A stretch of 64,000 nt of DNA from Pantoea sp. GD03673 (GCF_029844725.1 NZ_JAOCKJ010000012.1:1-64000), one strand, 5' to 3'; counted from the stretch's first letter, positions 25,984 to 36,471 are shown. Notes: generated by a model not told the origin, from the letters alone. Translations and numbers: made by a program.

Positions 25984-26492
25984 GCCTGCAATTAAGATGT
26001 TATTAAGCATTAACATAATAACCCTTAATGATAATTTTTGGTGTTAACTAAACAGGAAGCAGTAATTTTAATGATCAGGGTGAAATTACCTCTTGTTTTG
26101 TTTAATGAGTTTAGGTAGGGCGACAAAATGCAATGCAGTAAAATTCATTTTTACATGGCTTTTTTAGCCTGGCATGATTCTCATTAGAAATACTGAATTG
26201 GCTATGATTTTCCGATGTGAAGATTGAAATTCAGACATTTACATGTCACTAAGTGATTATCTTGCAAAAAATGCAATTAGTGATTAGGGCAGGGTAAATG
26301 TAGAGTTCGCTAAAAAATGTTTTAAAATTAAAATCAGAGTGCTAAATTTTATTAACGCAGACGAGCTAATGTGAAAAAGTTTGATATATAAATTTTACAT
26401 AGACACGACTGCGGCTATCACGGATTATGGATAATTACGAATAGCATCAATTCCGAATGGTACTTCCATTACACGCAGCAAAAGGATATGGC
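25984..26492. other. AT-rich non-coding stretch
   Basis: About 500 bases with low G+C and no convincing ORF between the two zinc-motif paralogues. It contains ATTAGAAATACTGAATT at 26183-26199, a near copy of the motif at 24691. Promoters for paralogue B are likely here but none is clear-cut. Confidence 0.5.
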
Positions 26493-26759
26493 ATGTACAG
26501 CGCCATAAAGTTCTACGTCAGTGACCACGGAAACAGCGGGTTACTGCTGCACCGGATTGACTGCCCCCGGCTACCCGCTAAGGAAGGCAGGACATTTATA
26601 GGCAGCTGTTATTCACTGTTACAGGCGCTGAGCGTGGCAAAAAGAAGTTACACAGGGGTGATGCCGTGTCCATACTGCGCGGCACTTCCTGAGATAAACG
26701 CAGCTGAATCTGATGCATCTGTTTTATTAAACACTGCCCGGAAGCCGCAAAAAAAATAA
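26493..26759 (+). CDS. putative zinc-binding protein, paralogue B
   Basis: 88 residues from ATG 26493, chosen because AAGGA lies at the right distance and because the start then lines up with paralogue A (MYSAIKFYVS against MLEAKKYYVS); an earlier ATG at 26457 would add 12 residues. LLLHRIDCPRLP, TFIGSCYSLLQALSVA and CPYCA repeat the H-x3-C and C-x2-C layout of paralogue A with about the same spacing. The long basic tail is replaced by a short one. The two genes are a duplicated pair of unknown function. Confidence 0.65.
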   Translation: MYSAIKFYVSDHGNSGLLLHRIDCPRLPAKEGRTFIGSCYSLLQALSVAKRSYTGVMPCPYCAALPEINAAESDASVLLNTARKPQKK

Positions 26760-26871
26760 GTTGCTTAATAATCTCGCTAATCCGATCGCAATATGTGGTA
26801 GTGAGATTATCTAGCATTGTAATACCTCTCTGTTTTCATCTCCATCAATCGCGCTGATAAGACTTTTATCA

Positions 26872-26910
26872 ACCGCACACCTTCCTGAATATAGTGTGCG
26901 GTCTTTTTTT
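26872..26910 (+). terminator. rho-independent terminator
   Basis: ACCGCACAC (26872-26880) pairs with GTGTGCGGT (26894-26902), then C and T7. It separates the zinc-motif gene from the convergent portal gene. Confidence 0.8.
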
Positions 26911-26918
26911 AACGCTGA

Positions 26919-28619
26919 TCAGCTGTCGGGCATTGTCACATAACGGGCAAATGCCACCAGCTCGTCATGCGTCCAGCTTGCCGGATCCGAACCGTCAGGC
27001 GCTGATTCATTTATCATGCTGCCATTACCGCCTTCCTCATCCTGCGCGTTCGCCTTCTTCCTGCTCTTCTCAAACTCCGCCAGCATTTTGTCGAGCGTGC
27101 CGCCGTCCATTTTCAGTTGATCGCTGAACAGGTAGCGCATGAACGTGTCGTTCTCCGCCAGCTTGTTGTTGGCCTGCAGCGCATCCATGACCTGCACCAT
27201 CAGGGTAATGAAGTTGGCGCGGGCGTCCATTTCGCGGCTTTCTTCTTCCTGAATGGCGGTGTTCATCGAGTTGAACTGAACTACATAGGGCCGATCCTTA
27301 ACCGGATAAACCTTGCCGTATTTGAACGCCAGGTGAATATCGATCAGCCGGTAAATCATTTCCTGCGCGCTCTGTCGCAGCCACTGCGCCCGGAGTGCCG
27401 CCTGTATAGCCGTCTGAATCCAGCCGCCTTCACCCAGCCCGCCCGCCATCTGATCGGCCCACCCCAGCATAGTCGAGTCGATACCGAGCGCAGCGCACAG
27501 CTGGCGCAGGTGAAACATCACGTCCTCAATGCCGGTAATGTCCGCCGGTATTGACTGCGTGTCGATCGTAATGCCGTTTTTACCGTCTCCCATCACCGGG
27601 ATCACATGGTTCATCACGGTTGGCATTGTGTTGCCGTTAACCGCTTTTTTCTGGAGTGCTTCGCCGTGGCGCTTGAGCGTCTGTGACACAGTGCGGGTGT
27701 AGTTCGCACCGACAACCGGATCGAGTGAGTTGGTTGTCAGGGCAATCAGGCGGTCAATTTTGGCGGCGTTGTAGCGCGTTGCCTTCAGCGCATTCAGCGC
27801 GCCGACCAGATTCAGGAAAGGCTCATAGGCATGCGCCAGGAAGCTGGTGCCGTAGTTCTGTGTCTCCGCAACCTCCTTGTCCTCTTCCTCTGATAGCAGA
27901 GAGTAACCACGATTACCGGACGTCACGGGTTGAACGTTGCGTGTCGGGGTCCAGTACGGATTTTTCATCGGGACCAGGGACCACGGCGTAGATAATGTGC
28001 GGGTATGGGTGTCTGGCGAAAGCACATAATCCCCGCCGAACCCCACCAGCTGATCGCCTTTGTAAAACTCCTGGATGAAGTAGGGCAAGGAGTAATAGCT
28101 GTTTTCCAGGCTGGTGATCCCTTTCCCTGAGCGGGCATAAGGGCGCACATAGGACACGCCGAAAATCGCCATTGTCATAGCCAGCGACGGCAGGTGTCGG
28201 TTAATCATCGCGCCTAAATCATACTGCAGCTCTTTGGCCCGCGCCGCGCCTTCTGCGTCGGACGGGTCAACCGGCACAATAGAGAATGCCAGCCCAGTTT
28301 TTTTGTCCGGCGCGAGTGCGTGGCCAATGTGGATATTCAGTGCGGCTGAGCACGTTGGGCTATTCGCCATTTCCTCCAGAATCGCATAGCGCTGCAGTCT
28401 GTCCAGCGGCAGCTCCGCGCCCAGGAAAAGACTGTCGCCTGCGGAAGTCATTTCCCCGGCATTTCCCTCGTTGTAAGCCATTGCCGCCAGCCCGGACCGT
28501 GAGACGACCACGTTCTGTCCGTTGGTCCAGGCGAGGCTTTGCGGTGCCTCTGTCGCCGCGCCCCGGAATGCCTGCCTCAATGCGCTTAAAACAGACAACG
28601 CCTTATTTTTAGTAGCCAA
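26919..28619 (-). CDS. prt: portal protein (Prt-like)
   Basis: 566 residues on minus; the start is TTG 28619 (an MATKNK-type N-terminus) since no ATG occurs before residue 57. Visible portal traits: a helical AILEEMANSPTCSAALNIHIG stem-like segment, AMTMAIFGVSYVRPYARSGKG in the alpha/beta part, and ADITGIEDVMFHLRQLCAALGIDSTMLGWADQ near 360-390, as in T4-type portals. The portal forms the dodecameric head vertex through which DNA is packed. In P1, prt is next to darB as it is here, but there the two are co-oriented or close; here they are divergent with an 80-base gap that must hold both promoters. Confidence 0.8.
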   Translation of the reverse strand: MATKNKALSVLSALRQAFRGAATEAPQSLAWTNGQNVVVSRSGLAAMAYNEGNAGEMTSAGDSLFLGAELPLDRLQRYAILEEMANSPTCSAALNIHIGHALAPDKKTGLAFSIVPVDPSDAEGAARAKELQYDLGAMINRHLPSLAMTMAIFGVSYVRPYARSGKGITSLENSYYSLPYFIQEFYKGDQLVGFGGDYVLSPDTHTRTLSTPWSLVPMKNPYWTPTRNVQPVTSGNRGYSLLSEEEDKEVAETQNYGTSFLAHAYEPFLNLVGALNALKATRYNAAKIDRLIALTTNSLDPVVGANYTRTVSQTLKRHGEALQKKAVNGNTMPTVMNHVIPVMGDGKNGITIDTQSIPADITGIEDVMFHLRQLCAALGIDSTMLGWADQMAGGLGEGGWIQTAIQAALRAQWLRQSAQEMIYRLIDIHLAFKYGKVYPVKDRPYVVQFNSMNTAIQEEESREMDARANFITLMVQVMDALQANNKLAENDTFMRYLFSDQLKMDGGTLDKMLAEFEKSRKKANAQDEEGGNGSMINESAPDGSDPASWTHDELVAFARYVTMPDS

Positions 28620-28698
28620 AGTTATACGCCCTATTTAATAAACCTTTAGAATAAGATAAAGCATATTCGCTTTATGCAATCTGAGGAAAAGTTACACA

Positions 28699-31600
28699 GT
28701 GGAAAATCCAGTAAACAGGGCGGTACAGGAGGCGGGATCGGTTGAGGAACTGATCCGGCTGGTCATGCGCCTGCATAAACAGCGAACCGTAGTAGCGTTT
28801 GGCGTGACCAAGCGTGAAGGCGTGAGTCTGCAGCGTGAGCGCCGGAGTGCAAACGACAATGCGATCGCGCTGCTTAACTCTCTGCCCCAGGGCTTCGACG
28901 GCAATAAACTGACCGACGATCAGCGCCGGGTGCTGGCGGGCTACAGCGGAGAGGGCGGTCTGGAAGGCAGCGGCGGCAGTCAGTATGAGTACTACACACC
29001 GCCATTCATGGCGGAAGGTATCTGGGATCTGTTTTCCGATTACGGTATTACCAGCGGTCACATGCTGGAACCGTCTGCCGGTACTGGCGTTTTTCAGGAG
29101 ACAAAACCGGCTGGCGCCATGATGACGTCGGCCGAGATTTCGGACACGTCCGGACGCATTAACCAGCTGCTGCACCCGGAGGACGATGTTCGCTTGGGTG
29201 CGTTTGAGAAGCTGGCGGCATCTGTGCCGGATAACAGCTATGACCATGCCGTTGGTAACGTGCCGTTTGGCGACTCGCGCACTGGTTTTGCCGAGCTTGA
29301 CCCCGCTTACCGCGATGAAACTAACGTCGGTCACTACTTTGTGATGCGCACCATCGACAAGGTGAAGTATGGCGGGCTGGTGGTGCTGGTGGTGCCGAAC
29401 GGCATGACCGACGGCGGCGGCAATAACAAAAAGCTGCGCGATCGCGTTTCCCGTGTGGCGGAGTTCCTGGGCGCGCACCGCATGCCGTCCGGCACGTTTG
29501 CCGAAAGCGGTACCGCAACGGTGGTGGATGTGTGGGTACTGCGAAAGCATACCGAAGCGCTGACGCAGCTGGTGCATGATAGCGATGAACAGTCGCTTGA
29601 GGCGGCAAGCGTGCTATGGCCAACGTTCATCCGGGGCAAGTGGTTCGAAACCGAAGGCCGTCGCTTTGTTCACGGTGAAACTGAGCGATCTGACTTCAAT
29701 AACATCCTGGTGGTGAAGAAAGATGGCCAGCTGACCAATGCGGCAATGAAGGCCGCGCTGTCGCGCCGCTTTGATAGCCGTATCGACTGGGATCGGCTGG
29801 GTACGCCTGCCGCTGTCTGGCAGTCGCCGGTTGAAGGTGATAAGCGCCTCATGGCTGGCGTCTGGCACACCTATGACGGCACCCGTTTTATCAAAGACGC
29901 CACCACCGCATCGAGCGGGATCGACGCGGAGCGGTTCGGCGCGGCGACGTTTGGCGACCTGCAGACAAAAACGCGCACCATCAACGGCATGCTGTCGCTG
30001 GACAGCCGCGCCCTGTATGCCGCCAGCGTGGAATACCCGCAGCTGTTTGACGATCGCATTCACGCCGCGATCCGTTTCGCCATGCAGCAGAAGCCCGGCC
30101 ACCGATGGCGCGTTATGCGTGCCTCGATTATCGGTCTGCGCATCAATGACGCGCTGAATACGCAGATGCTGGGCGGCGACGCCAGCGGCATCATTGCCGA
30201 CGCTGCCCGCCTGGTGAGCGAAGAGGTGGGCCAGTACGGCACGCCGAAAGGCCTGAAACTGGCGGGGCTGTCTGACGCCAGCGCAAAGGGCTGGCTGAGT
30301 TTTCAGGCCAACGTCAGCCGTGAAGGCGATCTGTCGGCGCTGCTGAACGGCACCATCGACCGTAGCGAGGCTGTGGCAGTTGATTTCGCCAGTCCGGAGC
30401 AGGTGGTATCACATCTTTTCAGCGACGTTGATCTGGTTCCGGTTGCACTGGCCGCCTTCCGCGCCGCGTTTACCGGCCAGCTGCCGGAGGATGACGACGC
30501 GCTGCTGGCGCACCTGGCGACCTTCCCGGAGATCGCCCTCGATGGCAACGGCAACATCATGCCACTGGCCCGCGCCACCAGTGGGAACGTGCGCGGCAAA
30601 GTCTCCCGCCTGGCGGGGCTGATTGACGACGCGCCGGATGGCCCGGTAAAGGCGAACTATGTCCGCCAGCTGGAAGCCATTAACGAGAAGCGCAATCATA
30701 CGCCGATCGAAGACATTACGGTTAACCTCAATGCCCGCTGGCTGGACCGCCGCCTGATCAAAGAGTTTCTGATCGAGCAGGGCTTTGATGACTTCAAATA
30801 CACGCAGGACCTGGAAAACGACAACGGTTATCTGACCGCAGAAGACAATTACGCAGGCAAAGACGGCGTTTTCTCTGGCTACCAGGTTCGCTCTGTCACC
30901 AGCAAAGGCGGCGTGACCGAGTTCAAGCGCGCCAGCTACAAAGACGGCTTCTACAATCAGCTGGAAAACTACCTGAATGGCGTGAAGCCACGCGGGGTAA
31001 ATGCCAATGCGTACCTGAAGCGCATCAGCGATCTGGAGTCACATTTCAACGACTGGCTGCGCACGCACCCGGATGTGGAAACCGTCGTCAGCGACTACAA
31101 CGACGCCTTTAACGGCTACGTTCCGTTTGAGCACTCGTCTGCCTCGCTGCAGCTGCAGCAGATCAGCGGCAAACGTATTCCTCTGAGCTATCAGAATGCG
31201 GAAGTCCGGCGCCTGTCGGAAGACGGCCGCGGCATCATGGGCTTTGGCACGGGGCTGGGTAAAACCACCACGGCGCTGGCGCTGGAAGCCTATAACTACG
31301 AGGTGGGGCGCAGTAAGCGAACTGTCTACGTTGTGCCAAAAGCGGTCCTCCAGAACTGGTATCACGAAGCCCAGGGCTTCTACAGCGCCGAGGCCTTCCA
31401 GAACATCCTGTTTGTCGGGCTGGACGAAGTGCGCGGCGAAGATGGCCAGATCATGCAGGCCCAAGAGCGCGACGAGAACAACGAGCCGAAACTGGACAAA
31501 GACGGCCAGCCGGTGATGCGTAATGTCGTGAAAGAGTCCGCGGCCGCAACCGTGCTTGAGCGCATGAATATGATCCCGGTTTCCAACTACCGCGCCGTGG

Positions 31601-34600
31601 TGATGACCAAAGAGCAGTTTGGCGATATCCCGATGCGCCCGGAGACAATCGAGGAAAACTCCAGCCAGGCGGTCTTTAACCAGATTGAGAATGGCCGCAC
31701 GGACCTGATGAAGTCCACGCACCGCGCCGCCACGTCCCGTAACAAACTCCGCGACAAAGCCGCCGATACCGGCACGAAGAAAAAGAGCCAGATCCCTTAC
31801 TTTGAGGACATGCACTTTGACAGTGTGATCGCAGACGAAGGGCATAACTACCGCAACTCGCACAGCGCCGGACGTGAAGCGGGCCAACTGGCATACCTGC
31901 CTAATCCGTCCGTCTCTAAGATTGCCCGCGATATGGCCGTGAAAAGCCAGTACATGATGAAGAAGTACAACGGCCGCGGCGTCGTTATGCTGACCGCAAC
32001 ACCGCTGGTCAACTCCCCAATTGACGCCTTTAACATGCTGTCACACGTCGTGTCGCTGGATGAATGGAAGGCGATGGGGATTCTGACGCCGGATGACTTT
32101 GTGCGGGTGTTCGGTGAAACCGAATCTGTGACTGTGCAGAAGATTTCAGGCGAACTGGAGGACAAGCAGGGGCTGGTGGGCTTCAAAAACCTGGACGGTC
32201 TGCGCGGCATCTTCCACCGCTGGACGACGCTCAAATCTGCTGCTGACGTGAAAGACAGCGTGAAGATCCCAGGCCTCGACGAGAAAACCGTGGGTGTGCC
32301 GATGACCCGCGACCAGAAGGAGCTTTATGAAGAGCTGCGCCAGCGCGCCAGCCGTATCGGCCAGAAGGAATCCCTGCAGGACAATGGCGACGGTACTATG
32401 TCCATCGTGCAGAACGACGACGATTTCATTTTCTCTGTTATCCGCGACATGGATAAGGTGGTTATCGATCCGGACCTGTACCGCTCTGCTATCACGTTCC
32501 GCTTCCGTGAAGAGGACACAGAGCTGGCGAAACAGGTGGCGCGCTCGCTGCCGGGTGAGGCTGGTGGCCAGCTGCTTGTCGGTGATGATGAAGAGACCGC
32601 TGAGGACGCGGAAACCGGCCTAACCGACACGCGCACCAGCAAGGTAGTCAAGACCACGCTGAAGAATCGCGGGGGCGTCGTGGAGCTGGTGGTGAGCGAC
32701 ACGCTGGAGCAGCAGGTACTGGATGCGATCGCTGCTGCCGGTATCAGCATGGAAAACGTCTCGCACCCGGTACCGCCCAAGTATGCCGCGCTGATTGAAA
32801 ACCTGAAGGCAGGCCTGCCAGACGGTAAGCAGATCATTTTCATGGATGAAAAGTCCCAGCACAACAAGCTGCGCCGCATCATCGCCAGCGCCCTGGGCCT
32901 GGCGGAGCAGCAGATAGGCATCATCAACGCCACAACAGTCAGCAAAGCGTCTGGCGTGAAGTTGAAGCCCGTGAAGAAACCGGTTGAGCCGGTGGAAAAA
33001 GCGGACGGCAGCTTTAAGGAAGGCGCATGGGATAAGTACTATCAGGATCTGGCGCGCTATGAGGATTATCAGGCCGCGCAGAGTGACGCCTCGCTGGCCG
33101 GTATGGAAGGGATCGCCGCCGACTACAACGAAGGCCGCACGCCAATCATCATCTGCAACAAAAAGGCCGAAGTGGGGATCAACCTGCACAAAGGCACCGC
33201 CGATACGCACCATCTGACACTCCCCTGGACGCCAGCCAGTATCGACCAGCGTAACGGACGCGGCGCCCGCGTGGGCTCCGAGCGCGACACCATGCGCGTG
33301 CATTACTACTGTGGCAAAGGGTCATTTGACGAGTTCCGTCTGGAGACGCTGCAGCGCAAGAAAAACTGGATCAACGACGTCATGAAATCCGACGTATCCA
33401 GCATTAAAAACGGCGATGTGGAGTCGAAAGAAGAGCAAAGCCTACTGCTGGCCGCTAATCCGGAAGAGCGCCGCGCCCGCGTCGATGCACAACTGAAAGC
33501 GAAGCGTGAAGCCGACCGTCAGCAGGCCGAGCGCGAAGCCGCTGCCGCGCTGGATATCTACCTGAAGGCAAGCGTCGCCGCTGCTACACCTGTTGAAGTG
33601 CTTGAAGACAACATTACCAAGCTGTCTGCTGCCTTTGATGCGATCAACGGCGAGATTGATGGCTATCGCGAGGACGTCACCGAAGCTGAAGCCGCCTATA
33701 ACCTCGAAGTTGAGAAGTATGGCAAACGTTCAGCGGATCAGTGGCGCGGTCAGGACCGTCGCGTAGCGCGTGCTGTACTCCGTGATGGCCTGGCGAAGCA
33801 GAAGAAGCTGGAGCAGGAGTTGGGCGGCGCACGTAAGGCACTCACTCGCTCTAAAAGTGCGGCCAGCACCATTAAGCGCTCTCGCGGGGAAGTGGAACGA
33901 GCAATTAAGTCCGGCGCGCTGGAAGTCGATCCGGACGTGCTGCGCGCCCCGGAGCAGTACATGAAACTGCCCGATGGCCAGCTGGTGCGAATTGGCGCGA
34001 CCTATGAAATCTGGCTCAACGATGACCGCGATGAAAAGGGCGTATTCCAGATCCGCAAATTCTTCCCGGAGAAAAATACGGTTGAGGTTGAGCTGATCCA
34101 CAAGCCGTTGCGCTGCTATACCGGTCCGAACATAGGCGGCTTTGCTGAAATGCCGTCTGCGCTGGTGGGCGACCTCGTGGATATCACCAGTGACCAGGCA
34201 AAAGCGCTCCAGACAGCAGCGAAGGGCATCGAGCCGACAGACCTGGCGGACAGGCTGAGCCGTGCTGACTTCTACGCGGCCATTCACGCGGGCGTCCTGA
34301 ATGTGCGCACCGATGGATGGCTGTACCGCGACAGTGACAGCATGCTGAAACTGGCTTACCTCAGCGGCACGATCAGCGCCAGCGAAGAGCGTCCAGCTGA
34401 AACGTGGCTGTACCCGGACCACAGCGACGAGCAGCTGAAGCGCGAGCTTTATCAGTACAGCGTGGATAACAACATCTACAGCGCGCAGGGCTTCTTTAAG
34501 GCGATGTTTGGCCGCAACTACGACACGGCATTGCAGGCTTACGGGAAGCAGGCGGGCATGGCGGACGTGGTTAAAGTCTTTAAGCGGCTGGTGGCTGAAT

Positions 34601-35568
34601 TTGAAGCTAACGACTCCTTAAAGCGCACAATGACCGGCGCAACTGATGAAGAAGCGCACGCCGCTTTCCTGGGCGCAGCGCAGGACCGTTATTACTGGAG
34701 CAATTCGATCAGTATTCGCCAGTTCCGTAACGGTATGGAAGGTTTCTCCAACCGTAACGAGTATGAAGTGATATTCGACCAGCTGCGTAACGAGATGGCT
34801 GACGGCAAGATGCAAGCAATCAGGTCACTGACCGAACAGTATGCAGCCGCCGCGCTGCAGCAGTTCCGCCAGATGAGCGAGAGTGACAGCCAGGCTGGGA
34901 TTGCTGTGCTGCTGGTGAAGTCGAAATTTGATGCACAATCCGACATTACTCGACCGGCCACCGTTACCGAATCGCCTGCTGCAGTTTATCTGCGTGCCGG
35001 CGTTTCACTGGGCGCGCTCGATGAAGCCGCGATCAGTGCCGAAACGTTTACCTCATCCTCCGCCGTTATAAGCCGGTTAAATGAGATTTATGCGTGGCTG
35101 GAGCAGATCGAGAAAGGCGGATACCGGGATTACGCCGTAACGTGGGATGACTACAAAGGGATGATTACCGGCAAGCTGTCACCTGATGCTGTGAAGGCCC
35201 GCCGCGATGAGGCTCAAAGACTCGCAGCGGCAGCGGCAACTACCGTGCGCACCGCACAGGTACAGAAGCAGTCCGATGGCTTCCAGGTCATGAAAAACGA
35301 GCAGGAGCTGGTGGCTTCGCGCAAGTGGAAGAACCGCACTTTCAAAATCGACTTCCCGGCTGGTGGCGCTTATGTCCTGACGGACACCAGTGATAAGCCG
35401 GTGCTTAAGCGCAAAGCGGTTCGTGATCTCATCAAAGAGAAGTACGGCGCGAAATTCTGGAATTTTGAAGAAGATCCGGTAGCCGGAAACGAGTTCACAC
35501 AAGCCGCCTGGCTTATCCCTTCCTCCCACGATCTCGATGCGTTACGCAACGATATTGTAAACGCATAA
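28699..35568 (+). CDS. darB: DarB-like injected methyltransferase-helicase
   Basis: 2,289 residues; P1 DarB has about 2,255. It is packaged in the head and protects the entering DNA from type I restriction. The N-terminal methyltransferase has motif I MLEPSAGTGVFQE near 123 and motif IV VGNVPFGDS near 187 (in place of NPPY). The SF2 helicase has Walker A GFGTGLGKTT at about 847, DEGH at about 1,046, LTATPLVNS at about 1,097 and motif VI QRNGRGARVGS at about 1,516. A coiled coil follows near 1,600-1,720 and an uncharacterised C-terminal region to the end. GTG 28699 follows CTGAGGAAAA. It is a single intact reading frame. Confidence 0.95.
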   Translation: MENPVNRAVQEAGSVEELIRLVMRLHKQRTVVAFGVTKREGVSLQRERRSANDNAIALLNSLPQGFDGNKLTDDQRRVLAGYSGEGGLEGSGGSQYEYYTPPFMAEGIWDLFSDYGITSGHMLEPSAGTGVFQETKPAGAMMTSAEISDTSGRINQLLHPEDDVRLGAFEKLAASVPDNSYDHAVGNVPFGDSRTGFAELDPAYRDETNVGHYFVMRTIDKVKYGGLVVLVVPNGMTDGGGNNKKLRDRVSRVAEFLGAHRMPSGTFAESGTATVVDVWVLRKHTEALTQLVHDSDEQSLEAASVLWPTFIRGKWFETEGRRFVHGETERSDFNNILVVKKDGQLTNAAMKAALSRRFDSRIDWDRLGTPAAVWQSPVEGDKRLMAGVWHTYDGTRFIKDATTASSGIDAERFGAATFGDLQTKTRTINGMLSLDSRALYAASVEYPQLFDDRIHAAIRFAMQQKPGHRWRVMRASIIGLRINDALNTQMLGGDASGIIADAARLVSEEVGQYGTPKGLKLAGLSDASAKGWLSFQANVSREGDLSALLNGTIDRSEAVAVDFASPEQVVSHLFSDVDLVPVALAAFRAAFTGQLPEDDDALLAHLATFPEIALDGNGNIMPLARATSGNVRGKVSRLAGLIDDAPDGPVKANYVRQLEAINEKRNHTPIEDITVNLNARWLDRRLIKEFLIEQGFDDFKYTQDLENDNGYLTAEDNYAGKDGVFSGYQVRSVTSKGGVTEFKRASYKDGFYNQLENYLNGVKPRGVNANAYLKRISDLESHFNDWLRTHPDVETVVSDYNDAFNGYVPFEHSSASLQLQQISGKRIPLSYQNAEVRRLSEDGRGIMGFGTGLGKTTTALALEAYNYEVGRSKRTVYVVPKAVLQNWYHEAQGFYSAEAFQNILFVGLDEVRGEDGQIMQAQERDENNEPKLDKDGQPVMRNVVKESAAATVLERMNMIPVSNYRAVVMTKEQFGDIPMRPETIEENSSQAVFNQIENGRTDLMKSTHRAATSRNKLRDKAADTGTKKKSQIPYFEDMHFDSVIADEGHNYRNSHSAGREAGQLAYLPNPSVSKIARDMAVKSQYMMKKYNGRGVVMLTATPLVNSPIDAFNMLSHVVSLDEWKAMGILTPDDFVRVFGETESVTVQKISGELEDKQGLVGFKNLDGLRGIFHRWTTLKSAADVKDSVKIPGLDEKTVGVPMTRDQKELYEELRQRASRIGQKESLQDNGDGTMSIVQNDDDFIFSVIRDMDKVVIDPDLYRSAITFRFREEDTELAKQVARSLPGEAGGQLLVGDDEETAEDAETGLTDTRTSKVVKTTLKNRGGVVELVVSDTLEQQVLDAIAAAGISMENVSHPVPPKYAALIENLKAGLPDGKQIIFMDEKSQHNKLRRIIASALGLAEQQIGIINATTVSKASGVKLKPVKKPVEPVEKADGSFKEGAWDKYYQDLARYEDYQAAQSDASLAGMEGIAADYNEGRTPIIICNKKAEVGINLHKGTADTHHLTLPWTPASIDQRNGRGARVGSERDTMRVHYYCGKGSFDEFRLETLQRKKNWINDVMKSDVSSIKNGDVESKEEQSLLLAANPEERRARVDAQLKAKREADRQQAEREAAAALDIYLKASVAAATPVEVLEDNITKLSAAFDAINGEIDGYREDVTEAEAAYNLEVEKYGKRSADQWRGQDRRVARAVLRDGLAKQKKLEQELGGARKALTRSKSAASTIKRSRGEVERAIKSGALEVDPDVLRAPEQYMKLPDGQLVRIGATYEIWLNDDRDEKGVFQIRKFFPEKNTVEVELIHKPLRCYTGPNIGGFAEMPSALVGDLVDITSDQAKALQTAAKGIEPTDLADRLSRADFYAAIHAGVLNVRTDGWLYRDSDSMLKLAYLSGTISASEERPAETWLYPDHSDEQLKRELYQYSVDNNIYSAQGFFKAMFGRNYDTALQAYGKQAGMADVVKVFKRLVAEFEANDSLKRTMTGATDEEAHAAFLGAAQDRYYWSNSISIRQFRNGMEGFSNRNEYEVIFDQLRNEMADGKMQAIRSLTEQYAAAALQQFRQMSESDSQAGIAVLLVKSKFDAQSDITRPATVTESPAAVYLRAGVSLGALDEAAISAETFTSSSAVISRLNEIYAWLEQIEKGGYRDYAVTWDDYKGMITGKLSPDAVKARRDEAQRLAAAAATTVRTAQVQKQSDGFQVMKNEQELVASRKWKNRTFKIDFPAGGAYVLTDTSDKPVLKRKAVRDLIKEKYGAKFWNFEEDPVAGNEFTQAAWLIPSSHDLDALRNDIVNA

Positions 35569-35598
35569 TTCAGGAGCGGCCCGCGAGGGCCGTCAAAC

Positions 35599-36027
35599 AT
35601 GACGACACTCATTGATACCATCAAGCCAACCGAAACCTACATTGAGAGCCTGCTACCGCTGGCGCTGGACGGGCGAACCGAAGAGGCCTTTTTAGTAAAC
35701 TATTTGGAAAATTTAGTAAAGCGCGTGAGCAGTACGAGGTTTGCGTACCGGGCTTTTGGGCCGTGGTGGCCTGCCGTCAAAACGTTATTGCTTGAACGTG
35801 CTACTACTAAATTTGGGCAGGTAGTCGAAAGCGATGTAGCTGAAATATACTCGCTTTCACGTCCTGCTCTTACGGTCATAGCTGCGCACCTGTACGCTGA
35901 TGACCGTACCGAAAACGATGCCGTATTCAGCGCGGTACATCTGCTTCCCGTGATGCCTTCTGCGGATGATACTGAACCTTACATGTATGTCAGCTATGAT
36001 GAATCCATAGAGAAAAGAAGATTTTAG
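35599..36027 (+). CDS. unknown phage protein
   Basis: 142 residues, ATG 35599 after a short palindromic spacer downstream of darB. Largely helical: ETYIESLLPLALDGRTEEAFLVNYLENLVKRV is amphipathic; RFAYRAFGPWWPAVKTLLLERA follows. No motif recognised. It is followed 8 bases later by the next small gene, which shares the transcript. Confidence 0.6.
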   Translation: MTTLIDTIKPTETYIESLLPLALDGRTEEAFLVNYLENLVKRVSSTRFAYRAFGPWWPAVKTLLLERATTKFGQVVESDVAEIYSLSRPALTVIAAHLYADDRTENDAVFSAVHLLPVMPSADDTEPYMYVSYDESIEKRRF

Positions 36028-36035
36028 GAGACACC

Positions 36036-36317
36036 GTGCCGCGAGAGAACAAGTACCTTAAGCTGGAGGAACTGGAAGCCTATGCCTATGCCAATGGTGC
36101 TGAGCTGAATTTTTACCCCCCGACTGGGGTATTTACGATGCGTAATCGCCAGGATCATGAAGCATGGGTATGGGTCATTAATCCCTACACACAGGAGAGA
36201 GTTAAGCGGGTACGGGAACTGGATAAAAGTAGCTGGATTTCTGCGCTGCAGGATGCGTTAAATCGGCTGAAAAATGCCGGAGAAGCCTTGCCGCAGGTGA
36301 AAAGTGACGAAAAGTAG
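36036..36317 (+). CDS. unknown small phage protein
   Basis: 93 residues from GTG 36036, with the ribosome site TAGGAG eight bases upstream. The N-terminal LKLEELEAYAYANGAELNFYPPTG is followed by a strand with aromatic residues (HEAWVWVINPY) and a helix with basic residues. Not recognised. It ends the small operon behind darB; a strong terminator follows at 36385. Confidence 0.6.
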   Translation: MPRENKYLKLEELEAYAYANGAELNFYPPTGVFTMRNRQDHEAWVWVINPYTQERVKRVRELDKSSWISALQDALNRLKNAGEALPQVKSDEK

Positions 36318-36384
36318 TTATTTTAATTGACGCCAAATTAGAAAACCCTTAGATTTCGTTAAGCATATAAGGCAGCGACAAAGA

Positions 36385-36415
36385 AAAAGCCCGACCATAA
36401 GGCCGGGCTTTCACT
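36385..36415. terminator. bidirectional-type terminator
   Basis: AAAGCCCG and CGGGCTTT form an 8-bp stem around ACCATAAGGC at about 36388-36411. A CTTAGATTT half-site lies upstream at 36350. Confidence 0.65.
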
Positions 36416-36471
36416 TTGCAGGGGTTCAGTTTGGCGACGTACACCCCTGCACCTAACAAAGAGAATATACC

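Noticed and set aside
28672-29577. 301-codon open frame on minus inside darB
   Set aside because: It is the shadow of the methyltransferase domain and lacks any motif.
31039-31887. 282-codon open frame on minus inside darB
   Set aside because: It is antisense to the DarB helicase motifs, which are clear on +, and has no ribosome site.
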